This document shows positions 43,603 to 56,141 of a stretch of DNA of 64,000 bases, in pieces. This stretch comes from Chamaecyparis obtusa. Its lineage: Eukaryota > Streptophyta > Pinopsida > Cupressales > Cupressaceae. Position numbers and translations under genes: made by a program. The stretch covers positions 1,094,001 through 1,158,000 of the forward strand of contig BSBK01003252.1 in assembly GCA_027943335.1 (NCBI GenBank). Reading direction: 5' to 3'. Below the pieces are notes generated by a model. It searched no databases and was not told where the DNA came from. It was given only the letters and a program-made list of their open reading frames with translations. Each line of letters opens with the position of its first letter. The stretch's first letter is position 1.

Positions 43603-46600
43603 CAACCCACTTTTACATGCTGGTTTTGATTATTTTTGGAGCTAACCCTTGTGCAGATTTGTTTGGAGATGAAAAACCTTAGATTTGAAAGATTTGATCA
43701 TATCTCCCAAACAGATTAGTTTTTTGGTTTGAAATTTTTTTTTTAAGTTGGTGACATATTAGAAAAGCTCCAAAAAAAAATTTAGAATTTTTAGAGGTGA
43801 TTTGTATTTTTTATGATTTTTTCTTTATTTTTCATAAAAAATCAATTTTTGGTGAAAATTAGCATATTTTTTGGAAATTTTTACATTTCTAGAAAATTCT
43901 TAGAATTATACAGGGGGTCCATTCATTGTTTTTTTAATTTAGAGGTCATATCATAGCTCATTTATTCAATTTATAAAAAGTAGTCTATTTTGGTAAAATA
44001 GGTTTCTAGGGCACAAATGAAGAGATTTTTTTGAGATTTTTACATTTTTAGAAAGCTCTCTATTTTTTGATAGAGGTCTCTTTTTTTTAGTTTGGGTTTA
44101 GGGTCTGAATTCATGTGGTAAAAATTAGATCTTGTTGACTAGGTCAAATGCAAAAAAAATAAAATTTTGTGATGGGTATGCACTTATTTTTCATTGTTCA
44201 TTGCATGATATGAGTTATCATTTAAATTATTTGGTGGTTATCATTACTCTTAATAATTGATTTTCAAATCTAACCCTAGGGTTTGCATAAGTTAAATATA
44301 CATTGCATATCTTGTTTGCTTGTTTTCTTGTCTTGTTCATTTGAAGGTGCTCTTGCTTTCATGGAAAATGCTTAAAACAAAGCGTTGGACTTGAGGTACT
44401 TTGTTCCATCTCTAAAACATTTAGATTTGGGGATTAAAATTGAACTTATCATGTTTTTGGCTTGAGTGTTTTATATGCTTTCATAGAACACATTTCAATT
44501 GATGCTCTTAATGGAAAATGAATGAACATAGATTTGCTTTCATACAAGTTTGTGTAAGTGAATGATTGTGTTTAAACCTTAAATAATTCTTGGTTCCAAT
44601 ATCAAATATCTCATTGAGTGATTGAGGGCATGGATTCATTTCTTATTTACATAGGGAGTTAAATGCACCACTTTGTGGACTCACTCTATGTTTACTTGGA
44701 AAGTTAAATATTCTATTGTTCAACCCTTTTTCATTTGTGAGTAGTATTGATTAGCAGTCTTAGATTACTTGTGATTGATCTAGATTGCTATCTTGGGTTA
44801 TTGGAATCGCTAATCCACTGGCCCCTCATTTTCACCCCGTGGTTGCAAGATTAGCACCACATTAAAGGGGAGGGGTCTACAGGAAAAAAGCGTTAATTGC
44901 TCCACTAGGCAACCCTTTTGTGTTTTTTGGAACTCACTTGTTTTCTAAAGTGTGGACTCACTTTGAGTTGATGTGAGGAGTTAAATGTTTCACTTTTGGG
45001 CTCACTTTGAGTTGATGTAAGAAGTGAAATGTTCCACTTTTGGATTCACTTTGAGTTAGTGTGAAGAGTTAAATGTTCCACTTTTGGACTCACTTTGAAT
45101 TGGTGTGAAGAGTTAAATGTCTCACTTTTGGACTCACTTTGAGTTGGTGTGAAGAGTTAAATGTTCCACTTTTGGACTCACTTTGATTTTGTGTGAAGGG
45201 TTAAGTGTTCCACTTTTTGGACTCACTTCACATTCTCTTGAAGGGTTAAATGTTCCACTTTTGGACTCACTTCACATTCTCTTGAAAGGTTAAATGTTCC
45301 ACTTTTGGACTCGCTTCACATTCTCTTGAAGAGTTAAATGTTCCACTTTTGGACTCGCTTCACATTATCTTAAAGCATTAAATGTTCCACTTTTAGACTC
45401 ATTTCACATTCACTTGAAGGGTTAAGTGTCCCACTTTTGGACTCACTTCGCATTTACTTGAAGAGTTAAGTGTTCCACCTTTAGTGCTCTATATACTTTT
45501 GATAGTGAATTACTTAGTTTTTATTTCTAGAAGGCTTGCTTGGGGACACACCACCTCAAGGGATGACCTTAACTCCTATGTTCTGGTAGAGTATAAATAT
45601 CAGGAGGTGAATCCAAAGACACCTCTCTTGGGAATTGAGTTTGATATCACTCTTGGCTAAGCCTCAAAGAACTTTATACCTTTGAGAAGTGAAGGAGGAG
45701 ATTTGGGTTACCGTCTCCCCCCGGCTATGTATTTTGGATTCTTCTCATCTATGAATTTGGGCCTCACATACCTTGCATATATCGAGGACTCCTTTTAGAA
45801 AGTCATGTATATCCTTGTAGACAGCTTGATAAGGTGTTATTGTGTTCTAAGTGCCTGCTAAAACATTGTCAAGAACATACACAAGTAGAACCTTTAAGGA
45901 GTAGAAATACTAAGTCACTATACTTGTTGATGTGCAAGGTTGCTTTGCCCCTTGCTCATTGTTTGAAGATAATTGCTTGCTTGAACTCCTTGATCGTTGT
46001 CTTATGTGCTTGATAAAATGTTGGAAATTTGTTAATGTGTCTGATTAAACCACAAAACAACTGAATTCTTGAGTTGAAACACCCAATTTTTTTACAGCTT
46101 GCTCGATTTTCTATCCTGACATTAGAGACTTGTTTTGACTTTAAATCTCTGGTTTTTTCCCTCTAGGAATAGCATCAATTGGTTTACAAGGCCACTTTGG
46201 AAATAGTTGTCAGGTTAGAAGGTTATTCTTGGTGAGAAAGCTTATCTCTAGAATTGTTAGCTACATTCTTGGAGAATTTTAGTGCTCTTATTGTCCAAAT
46301 CACTTTCATTTAATAAATTTTAATTATATTTTGGCCTAGTCCAACCTCCTGATTCAAAAGTGCAAGGATATTCATCCTTTGATTTTAGCACCTCTTTGAC
46401 AGTGTTGGTAAAGCCCCTTTATTTCTATCTTTTTATTTCATTTTGGACAATAGAGAACTTTGATTATCCTAGTTTGGTGTTGACACTTTGCGAGGTCACC
46501 CTATCATTAAGAATCTCTTTCTTTCATGTTAGTTACAATAAGGTACCAAGTCAATCAAGGGAAGTGACCCCCTATTGTCTTTAGCCAGTTACCACCAGTT

Positions 46601-46732
46601 AAGACTCGTCAACAGCATAAGGGAAAAGGACCCCTTTTTGATCAATCTCCTAAGAGTGAATCTGAGAATTGTTTTAATCTGAAAGGTAATCCTAGTGAAG
46701 TGAGTACCTCTCTAGCACCTATTTCATCAAGT
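43603..46732 (+). other. Long untranslated leader of the Tat element
   Basis: About 3.1 kb without convincing coding. T-rich from 43680 to 44160, a 44-bp minisatellite at 44953-45480 and a G+C-richer stretch near 44810-44930 (GGGGAGGGGTCTACAGG). A 74-codon frame at 46360-46584 is probably chance. Very long leaders are known in Tat/Ogre elements. Confidence 0.6.
44953..45480 (+). repeat. 44-bp minisatellite, about 12 units
   Basis: Units of about 44 bp built as GGACTCACTTTGAGTTGG then TGTGAAGAGTTAAATGTTCC then ACTTTT. The first six units have the TTTGAGTTGGTGTGAAG version of the middle; the last six have TTCACATTCTCTTGAAG. A degenerate outlier lies near 44650-44710. Confidence 0.9.
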
Positions 46733-49192
46733 ATGGACATGAGTTACACCTTCACTTGACAACAAAGAGAAGCAATGAACCAGACTCTTGATGACGTATT
46801 TCAATGGCATAGGGGTAATATGATGTCTGCTAGGTCTGCATATGCTAGTACACCTGGATCACCCCCGATCAACACAAGGTATCTTGATGCTCACCAACAA
46901 GCTAAGAGACATCACCAATAAACTCACTCAGATCTAGGGTCACAACATCAAGACCAAAGCAATGAGTCTAGTGACCACCACATCAATGCAGCCAATGCAA
47001 TCAGATAGTCAAGGCAACCTTCTCCACTTAGAGATACCTCTTGATATGCAAATATGACATTGAAGAGCATTGAAAGGGAGAAGCAAGCCTATCTAGATGA
47101 ACAAGCTGCTAAAAAGGAAAAATTTAGACAACTAGAGGAAGAGGAACGTGCATTATTGGACATAAGAAAAAAACTCACTCAAGAAGAAGAAGATAGACTC
47201 TATGCACAACAACTCCAAAACTGATTCAATGGGAGTGGTACTAATAGTGGGACCCACTCACCCCCATCTACTCCCTCACCAAGTCCTAGAAGAAGGTCAA
47301 GGACTTCCTCAAGATCCCCAAGTCCTAGAGATAGGACTTCAAGATATGATCACCATAAGAGACAATCACCTCCTAGACTTTCAAAGCAACCCTCCCAATG
47401 AGTACATCATGGCTCACAACATGGAGGAAGTTATGCCAACTTTGATCATATAGACTTCATCACTATTCAACAAGAACCTTCATTTCAAGCCTATGTCGAA
47501 AGGTATGTGGAACAGAATAAAGATCAATTCTTAAAAAGTCTAATTAATAAGGGTGCAAGAGTTCCCTTTGATTTTGATGTGGATAGAAAGGTAAAGAAGC
47601 AAGACCCATCCACAAATGAAGTGATCAAACAATTGCAAAAAGATGTGGACAACATGAGGGCTCCTAAGAGTACTTTCAACTTGGATTCTATTTGTCCCAA
47701 TCCTATTGACAAGAGTGTGGTGTTGGTTGAGTTTCCTAAGAAAGTTGAGTTTCCAACCTATGACAAATATGATGGCGTTGGTGACCCTCACGACTATGTT
47801 AGATAGTTCTACATAATGAGCTTTTATTTTCACCATGAATAATCCTACTTGATGATATTATTCCCAAGGAGTCTCAAGGGTCAAGCCATGGAGTGGTTTA
47901 CTAACCTTACTCCTCCAGTTAAGACATTTAGAGAGCTTGTGGAAAGATTTGTTCAACATTTTGCTTACAACTTATCAAGGTCGGTCACCATGTTTGATTT
48001 GTGCAAACTCAAACCAATTCCTAAGGAGGAAAGAATAGACATCATTGTGAGCAAATTGGTACCAGAATTAAGGTATGAAGTAAGGAAGATCCCATTTAAT
48101 TCTTTTGATACCATGGTAGAAGTGGCGTGTTGCATAGAGGATGTCCTAAAAGAACAAGGAATTTTGGCCAAAACAACTAATAACAACAATGGCCAAAACA
48201 ACAATAATAATGGTAATAAGGACAAAAAGAACTCCTATTAGAATAAGAATAAGCAAGTGGTCAATGACGGAGTTGTTGACTCATCACAACCTAAGAATGA
48301 AGGAGTTCTTAATCTCTCTAATGTAGTCCAAGCCATGAAGTTGCAAACATCTTCAGCACAACAAGAAAATAAACCCAAGTATCAAGGGAGACCTAAAATA
48401 GAAAAGAGACAATTCACCAAACTTGGGGACTCCTATGCAAACATTTTCAAGATGTTAATTGCTCATAATTTGGCACAACCTCAAGATCCTACAAAGTTCT
48501 GCATACCAGATCCTAAACCTCATTGGTGGGATGAGAAGGCTTTCTGTGTCTTTCACAATGGAATTGGACATGATATAGAAAATTATTTTAAACTTAAGCA
48601 TCTTGTCCAAGATCTTATTGAAAGTGGAAGATTAAAAGTTGATGGTTTAACCACTAATGTGGATCACAAATCTTTTAAAGAACCCTTGCCCAAATATGAG
48701 AAAGGAGAGAATTCTAACAAAAAGAATGGCAAGGATGCTATCAACTACACCTACACAAATGCTAAAAATGTTATTAATATGCTTGAAGTTGTTGATGATA
48801 ATGTCAACATGATGAGAAGGAAAGACCCTTATGGATATGATGTGGATTCAACTCCTATGCCTGATGAAGGACCTATTGTGGTACTAAGAGGTCCTCACTC
48901 ATGAAGGATGTCTCAACCCCTCAATGCAGTCACTAGGAGTCAGTCTCAAGATCCCATTGTTATTAGAGGTCCTAACTCTAGTAAGTCTAAGCAGCCAGTG
49001 TCAAAAGGTGTTCTTCCTAAATTTGTTGTTGGTCTTGAGTTGAATTATAATCTTGTTGACCAATTACAATGTACACCAGCACAGATTTCAATCTTTGAGC
49101 TTTTGCAATTGTCCCCTAAGCATAAGCGTGTCCTTGAGGATGCCTTGCGAGTGGCTAATGTCCCTAATGATATAGATGTAGATCAATTCTAG
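46733..49192 (+). pseudogene. gag: gag of the Tat-type element
   Basis: One frame from about 46733 (SMDMSYTFT) through protease; the true start may be slightly upstream. Parts: a Gln/His-rich N-terminus; a charged helix (AKKEKFRQLEEEERALLDIR, about 47110-47170); an Arg/Ser-rich stretch (SPSPRRRSRTSSRSPSPRDR, about 47275-47335); and the retrotransposon gag core (47500-48140) with VVLVEFPKKVEFPTYDKYDG, GQAMEWFTNLTPP and FVQHFAYNLS. An Asn-rich patch follows (48175-48240), then a late domain with KFCIPDPKPHWWDEKAFCVF HNGIGHDIENYFKLKHLVQD. Stops at about 47223, 47400, 47805, 47841, 48241, 48904 are TGA, TAG or TAA. Confidence 0.85.
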
Positions 49193-49950
49193 AATATGGT
49201 CAACCACTTGGCTATCCCTCACTACCTTACATTCTCAGAAGAAGATGACAATTCATTAAGCCACCCACACAATTTGGCCTTTCATATAGAGGTTATGATC
49301 CACAAGACCCATGTCAGGCACGTGTTGATAGATGGGGGTGCTGGGCTTAATATTTGTTCTTTGAGCTTATTGAAGGCCTTGGGTTATTCAAAAGAAGTCA
49401 TTGACACAAGGAATAAGATAACTATCAAGGCTTATGATGAAGCAGAACGTAGTTCTCAAGGATTGGATGTTCTTCCTATAAGAATTGGTCCTGTAGAGAA
49501 AGATATTTTGTTTTAGATTGTTGATGCCAGTCCTTTAGATTACAATATTTTGTTGGGTAGACCTTGGATACATGAGATGCAAGTAGTCCCATCTACTTAT
49601 CATTAGTGTGTGAAGTTCCCTTACAATGGAGTAGAAGTTTGCATACCCAGGGATAGCACATTGTCAGTCAACACAATTTCAGTAGGGTCTCACATTCCTT
49701 TGAATAGGGAGGCTGACATTTTTGATACTACATTTGAACAATGCAAAGACAAATTCAAAGCCATGGATCTTGGCATGGGGGATTACAAAATTGATTCATT
49801 CACAAAATTGCCAATTTCTCCTAGGTCTTATGGCAAACCTTCTCAAGATATGAAACCCTTGTCTTCAGCCATGACATTGTTCGACAAGTTTGTAGAGTCC
49901 TCAGTTCTGATTCAAGAGGAAAAAGAAGAGGTTGTCGTTAGGGACTAGAT
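49193..49950 (+). pseudogene. Protease of the Tat-type element
   Basis: Retropepsin in the gag frame. The active-site loop is VLIDGGAGLNICSLSLL at about 49320-49370; Gly replaces the usual Thr/Ser after Asp. Flap and closing motif: DASPLDYNILLGRPWIHEMQ (about 49525-49585). Stops at 49190, 49514 and 49604 are TAG. The tail KFPYNGVEVCIPRD is typical of the region after Tat proteases. Confidence 0.8.
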
Positions 49951-50962
49951 TTATCGAGAGGAGAAATACTGACATAATGAGGATTTTGCACCTTCCCCTT
50001 GAGCTTATGGGAGAGGGTATACATTGGTCAAGAATATGGGTTATCTAGGACATGGTCCCCTTAGTCATCAGTTGGATGCCAAAGCTGAACCTCTTAACCA
50101 TGCCCTTTTTGGATGAAGGAATAAGTCAATAGTTGGCTTAGGTTTTGCAAATAAGAAACAAAAAAGTGTCCCAGTCTTAGCTGCGATGGACAATGACAAT
50201 GACTCAGACTACACACCTAATCTCTCTAATCAACAAGACATGTCTGATGATTGGGTGCCTTCAACAAATCTCCTTTGGGGAGATTCAAAAGATTTGACAA
50301 TTGATATTCCTACTATCCCAGCTATGATGGATAGTGACTATATGAATGCTAGATTGACAATGGAAAGTGTTGCTATCCTAGCTGTGACAGATAGTAACAA
50401 TGCTAGTGCTAGAGAAAGGGAAACCTTTCCTAACCTTGAGGCTTCTACATCACGAGGCCCAAATAATGATTCAGAGACAGACTCACATGAGTTTGAATGG
50501 GACTCACTTTCAGATGCAACAGTTGATTTAGACATGGATGTTGTCCATACTTATAGTACTCAACCTGATGTGACCAACGAGCCTAGTGTAGGACTAGAGG
50601 ATTGGACTCCTCAAACTGCCTTAGTGGACGACACTTTGTTTGGTAGGACAAATCCTGATTCGGGTATCTTAGAAGGAGACTTGATGAATCCCAATTGTAT
50701 GGTCACCAGAGATAACACCTTCCACATACACAATGTTGAACCAGTCATTGACCTACCCCTTGTTCATTTGCACCTAATTGATTGGTCTCAAGGTTACCAA
50801 GAGCCTCAGCTCTTAAACTTTCAGAATGACTATGAAATTACCTGTTATCTAAATGCTCTTGAACCTGTAGTCTCTTCCACTAGTGAACCAACAACAAGTA
50901 TGATGGAGCCTGATATTAAGTACCTCAGTCTAAAAATAAAAGAAAAAGAAAAAAAGGTCTGA
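49951..50962 (+). pseudogene. Acidic linker between protease and RT, Tat element
   Basis: A frame continuous with gag-protease, best preserved at 50186-50962 (258 codons). Rich in Asp, Ser, Thr and Glu (SETDSHEFEWDSLSDATVDL), with no domain recognised. It ends in an A-rich tract (AAAATAAAAGAAAAAG, about 50933-50957) where the frame shifts by +1 to that of RT. This could be a one-base insertion in the A run or an element-specific frameshift signal; I favour a mutation because all other decay here is random. Confidence 0.6.
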
Positions 50963-52646
50963 TGGCGAAAACCACTTTGTGGTGGTGTTGGAACCCAAAA
51001 TAGTAAAAATAAATGACGTATCCAAGGGTGAAAACCTCTTTGAGGTGCCTAAGGATGGGGTACTTAATAAATTTCCAAGTTACTTCCAAGACAGGTCATC
51101 AGTTCTCATTGAGCCCACACAACCAGTGAATTTGAATACAGAAGAGGCTCCCCAAATAGTGCACCTAGCTCAGTCTCTATCAGTTGAAGAAAAAGAGGCA
51201 TATACAAAGTTTTAGCAAAAGAAGAAAATCAACTTTGCTTGGACATATTCCGATATGCCAGGGCTTGACACTGATCTTATTATGCATCATCTATCTATAG
51301 CTCCAAGAATAAAATCGATCAAACAAAGGTTGAGGAAAATGAACCCTCACATAGCTCTTCTTGTTAAAGCTGAATTAGAAAAGCTCTTATGCGTAGGATT
51401 CATTCGAGCTATTGACTATGCTAAGTGGATCTCCAATATTGTTCTAGTTTCAAAACATGATGGATCCATTCGCATTTGCATAGACTTCAGAGACCTCAAC
51501 AAAGCATGCCCAAAGGATGACTTTCCACTCCCAAACATAGACATGATAGTGGATATGACGGCGGGTTATGAGATATACTCCTTAATGGATGGGTTTTCCG
51601 AATATAACTAGATAAAAATAGCTCCCGAAGATTAAGAGAAAATAGCTTTCACATGTGCATGGGGAACCTATTGTTGGAACGTCATGCCATTTGGCCTAAA
51701 GAATGCAGGAGCAACATACCAATGAGCTATGACCGCAATTTTTCATGATATGATGCATAAGAACATGGAAGATTATGTGGATGATACCTTGGCTAAATCT
51801 AGGAAACGGGATACACACCTCGATGATTTGGAAGTGATTCTAGATCGCATGGAATAGTTTCAACTTAGATTGAATCCAAAAAAGTGTGCATTTGGAGTTA
51901 CCTCATGTAAACTTCTAGGATTCATAATTTCAGCAAAAGTAATAGAGGTTGATCCTGAAAAGGTCCAAGCTATCTTAGATATGCCACCTCCAAACAACAT
52001 AAGTCAAATGAGAAGTCTTCAAGGATGACTCCAATCTATATGGAGGTTTATTTCACAACTTGCAGATAGAGCACAACCTTTCAATAAAACATAGCATAAG
52101 GGAGTCACATGTGTGTGGAATGAGGATTGCCAAAAGAGCCTTGATCAAATAAAATAGTATTTGGCTAATCCTCCAATTTTGATGCCTCCTATTCCAAGGA
52201 AACCATTGATTTTGTACATTTCAGCAACAGAGTCTTCCTTGGGGGCATTTTTGGCTCAATTAGATGACACTGGGAAAGAAAGGGCCACATACTACATCAG
52301 TCGTACTTTAGTATCTTATGAGATCAATTATAATAACATTGAGAAGTCTTGTCTTGCAGTAGTGTTTGCTTCCCAAAAGTTGTGACACTATATGATTGCT
52401 CATACTATACATTTGGTTGTAAAAATTGATCCCCTTAAGTACTTGCTTAGTAAGGCTGCCCTCACAAGTAGACTTGCTAAGTGGATGATGGTTTTATCTG
52501 AGTTTGATATAGATTACATTGAGAGAAAGGCCATAAAAGGGCAAGCTGTTGCTGATCAGTTATCTAATTTTCTAGTTAAGGATAGTGTGCCTATTCAAGT
52601 AGAGTTCCCAGATGAACACATTCTATACATGACCACTCGCACTTAG
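50963..52646 (+). pseudogene. Reverse transcriptase and Ty3-type RNase H, Tat element
   Basis: RT begins near FAWTYSDMPGLDTDLIMHHL (51237-51300). Motifs: VGFIRAIDYAKWISNIVLVS, IRICIDFRDLNKACPKDDFP, YSLMDGFSEYN, WNVMPFGLKNAGATYQ, and the catalytic box NMEDYVDDTLAKS (about 51762-51800), with both Asp intact. Thumb: LNPKKCAFGVTSCKLLGFII. RNase H (about 52160-52560): KPLILYISATESSLGAFLAQ, RATYYISRTLVSYEINYNNI, then SRLAKWMMVLSEFDIDYIER and GQAVADQLSNF. Frequent stops at Gln and Arg positions (YN*IKI, PED*EK, ATYQ*AM) are CAG/CAA to TAG/TAA and CGA to TGA. Confidence 0.92.
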
Positions 52647-52649
52647 AAG

Positions 52650-53040
52650 ATGTTCTTTGATGGTTCCAACATGAAAAATGGATCAGGTGTGGGAGTATTG
52701 TTTGTTTCTCCTCATGGATATAATATACCAAAATCCTACAAACTTTTATTCCCATGTACAAATAATATTGCAGAATATGAAGCATTAACCAATGGATTGA
52801 AACTAGCTATAAAATGGAACATAATAGAGTTGCATGTCTTTGGGGATTCACAATTAATTATCAACCAAGTCAATAAGGAGTATCAAACCAAAGATGATAA
52901 ATTGATACCTTACAAAAAGATGGTTGATTCATTGAGATGTTACTTTACCTTTGTGACATTTCAACAGATCCCTAGAGCAGAAAACAAAGCTGCAGATGCT
53001 ATGGCTACATTAGCTTCACTCCTACAGTTGGAACAACATG
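52650..53040 (+). pseudogene. Archaeal-type RNase H, Tat element (between RNase H and integrase)
   Basis: Second RNase H of Tat elements, thought to strengthen RNA primer and template removal. Catalytic motifs in order: MFFDGSNMKNGSGVGVLF (Asp), AEYEALTNGLKLAI (Glu), VFGDSQLIINQVNKEYQ (Asp), then ENKAADAMATLAS (last Asp). All four acidic residues are present and the segment is free of stops. Compare the displaced homologue at 13860-14300. It shares an open frame with the first half of integrase to 53831. Confidence 0.92.
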
Positions 53041-54395
53041 AATCCAGATTTGAATTCCTGGTGGAAGAGCTATACCACCCCATATTTGACTCATCTGAAA
53101 GCAATGTCATTTGTACCCTTGTCACACATGAGTCTTCCTGCTATGGTGCTATCTATTCATATCTATGTGATGGAATCATCCCTAACACTTTCAATCATTC
53201 TGAACACCAAAACCTCATCTGTAACGCCTCTTACCACACCCTTATCTCTGGTGATTTATATAGGAGGGGTTTAGATAGGACACTTCTTAGGTGCTTGGAA
53301 AAGGAGGAATCTGACCAAGCATTAGTTGACATTCACGAGGGCATTTGTGGTGGACACTCTAATGGTCTTTCCATGGCCCGAAGGTTGCTTAGGGTGAGGT
53401 ATTATTGGCCCACAATGAAAATTGATGCAGTAGCTTTCTCTAAATCTTGTGAGAAATGTCAAAAACATGGAAACCTGATTCACGCTCTAGAGAGGGAGCT
53501 AATTCCTTCTATTTCTCATTGGTCATTTCAGTGCTGGGCCTTTGACCTTGTTGGGAAAATTCACCCCAACTCATCAGGTGGACATAATTTTATCATCACA
53601 GCTACTGATTATTTCACGAAATGGGTAGAGGCAGTCCCTCTTTCTATTACCTCAGGCAAAATAGTTTCCCTATTTATTCTGAATCATATTATTTGTCGAT
53701 TTGGAGTGCCTTCTGAGATTATTACTAATAATGGAGGTCAATTCAAGAACAAGGACCTAAAGCATTTATGCAAGAAGTTTAAAATTAAGCAACATTGGTC
53801 CTCCACCTATTTTCCACAGGGAAACAGATAGGTAGAAGCCTCTAATAAAACCATTCTTAAAATCCTTCATAGAACAGTACACAAGAATGGTAGGGATTGG
53901 CACTTACAAATCAATCTAGCACTATGGGCCTATAGAACTAGCATTTGTACACCTACAGGAGCTACTCCTTTTGCTCTTACCTATGGCACTAAAGTAGTGT
54001 TGCCTTTAGAAGTAGAGATACCTTCACTTAGAATCTCTCTCAAAGGTTTGATTACAGATGAGGATTACTATGCCATGAGGTTACAAGAACTAGAACTTCT
54101 AGATGAGAAGCGTAAGGCTTTCTTTGATCACATGAGAGTATATCAGAAGCCTATGTCCAAAGCATTCAACAAGAAGGTTCACCCTAGGGAATTTCAAATA
54201 GGTGATCTTGTTTTGAGAGAGAACCCTAAGAATCAACAAAACAAAGAACAAAAGGGAAAGTTCAAACCTAATTGGCTTGGACCATACATTATTACAGTAG
54301 CTTTTGGTACAGGTGCATATTTATTGTCGAATGAAGATGGGGAACAGCTCCCTGAGCCCATCAACATTTTGCACCTAAAGAAGTTCTATCCTTGA
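53041..54395 (+). pseudogene. Integrase, Tat element
   Basis: HHCC zinc domain: H in VDIHEGICGGHSNGLSMARR and CEKCQKHG (about 53330-53470). Core: WAFDLVGKIHPNSSGGHNFI (first Asp), VPSEIITNNGGQFKNKDL (the second catalytic residue, normally TDN, is Asn, about 53710-53745), and the Glu in VEASNKT (about 53830-53850), just after a TAG stop at 53829. C-terminal region: GATPFALTYGTKVVLPLEVE, FQIGDLVLRENPKNQQNKEQ, FKPNWLGPYIITVAFGTGAY and the end INILHLKKFYP followed by TGA (54393-54395). No chromodomain. Confidence 0.92.
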
Positions 54396-54439
54396 TGCCC
54401 GTTCTGTCTAGGGGCATCCTTTGTACATATCTTATATGA

Positions 54440-54690
54440 TCTTGAAAAAATACCAAAAAAATTGATATATGATGCTGAAAAAATCCTAAAAAGCATAAAA
54501 AGTCATGAAAAAAATATTTTAAAAAAATCAAAAAAATTCAAAAATTCAAAAAAATAGAAAAAGTGCCTTGGTGAAAACTTGGTAACAGGCGCCTTGGTAG
54601 CAAAAAATGAAAAAAAAAAAAAAAAAAAAAGAGAAAAATTGCAATAAAAATCCAAGTGGTGAAAACCTAGAAACAGGCGCTACTTGAGGC
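54440..54690 (+). repeat. A-rich tract with AACAGGCGC repeats after pol
   Basis: Contains GGTGAAAACTTGGTAACAGG and GGTGAAAACCTAGAAACAGG, each followed by CGC, about 86 bp apart, within an A-rich context. The two copies differ at two positions in this block. Confidence 0.7.
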
Positions 54691-56141
54691 CTTTGCACCC
54701 CTATTTGTTAGCATGCATCCTCGACACTTAGCCACTTTCCATCATGCCTTGACCTTATTTGACTTGGTTTGGAATTGGTCTTTATCTTTGTCTAGGGGGC
54801 ATAACTATTCGCATAGGTCATTTTGGTGCATTTGTCTCTTGGGGCATTTCACAACAGGTGTTTTTCAACACCACCCCAAATAGTGTTTCTCAACACTACC
54901 CTTGCATCGAGTGTTTCTTAACACTTATCAGATGTCTTACCCAATAGTCTAGTATGATGCAACATTGCTCATTAGCAAATGTGATACTCAAAGTTTGACT
55001 CTATGACCAACACACACGCACTTAAACAATCAACTTGTTGAGATATGTTGACTTTATTTTTCTTTGTGTGTTGTCTATGAGGATTTCTTTGATGAGTGGT
55101 CTCTCCCTGAGAAGTTTTTGATGATGCATAGCTAGAAGATTGAGGGCATAAAAACATGTTTTATTTCTTTATCTGCTTGTGGGTATATTTTGTTGGTCCT
55201 AACTATCATGAGTATTTATGCTAGTCTTACTTGACACTATGGATTAACAAGGTATTATCCTTGACTATTTTGCGAGTGCATGCTTCTAGTTATCCTGATT
55301 TTCATGTGTCTTGATACAAGCATAATCTCGCCATATCAAACTTAGGTAATCTCACTGAATTAGTCATCTTGACCTCCATGTCTTTGATGCCTAGGTGGGA
55401 TTTCCACATTTCTATCTGATAAAGATCATATTCATATTCATATAGTTATGCTAGTGTGCATTGTATGATCTTACGACACTACCAATAATGCTCGATGATG
55501 ATTATTAGATGTTTATAAGTGTTGTGACCTTGCAAGTCAACCACTTTTATAGTAGCTTGCATTCTTAGGTTCATCATAGTTTAGTTTTTGCATCTTGCAT
55601 ATGGAGAGAGCTCTCCTTTTTATCATCTACGGACTAGTTGGTCAACTGTGCTCATTTTCTGATTCTTCTTGATCATATCTTTCATTTCTGGTCTTTCATG
55701 TCACATCATTTTCTATCCATTTTCAGACTTGAAATTGAAATCTGAGTCGCATTTCCAAGATTTCTCATTCTTCTATGTAGTTGACTGACCTTTTGAGGCA
55801 TAATTTTTTTGATCTTTGATGGAATTTCTTCCTTTCCATGTCTTCCAAACTTCTAGTCTTTCATTCACCCCTCTCACTTCATTTCTCTAAGGTTTGACTT
55901 AATTTTTATCCTATATCTTTTTCAGTCAAACCTCATCAACCTGGGGCATATCTTCACTGTTTGATGGTTATCCTATCATGCTCCATCCTTCGATTATGAT
56001 TTATTGTGACTTGATCAGGTTTATCAATTTGTTGTTCTCCTCTATCTGATTTTGATTTTGATTCTGAGGGGGCAATACCTATCACCTTTAATCCTTGATT
56101 CAGCTTTATCATTCAACTCAGCTTGAGATTCTTATTTTGAG

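Noticed and set aside
44953..45480. Direct repeats as a CRISPR-like array
   Set aside because: Units are contiguous with no unique spacers, in a plant retroelement leader; a minisatellite explains them.
46360..46584. 74-codon open frame in the Tat leader
   Set aside because: It is out of frame with gag, has no domain and sits in a non-coding leader.
53038..53274. 78-codon ORF overlapping the Tat integrase
   Set aside because: A shadow frame inside the well-supported RNase H/integrase frame at 52650-53831.
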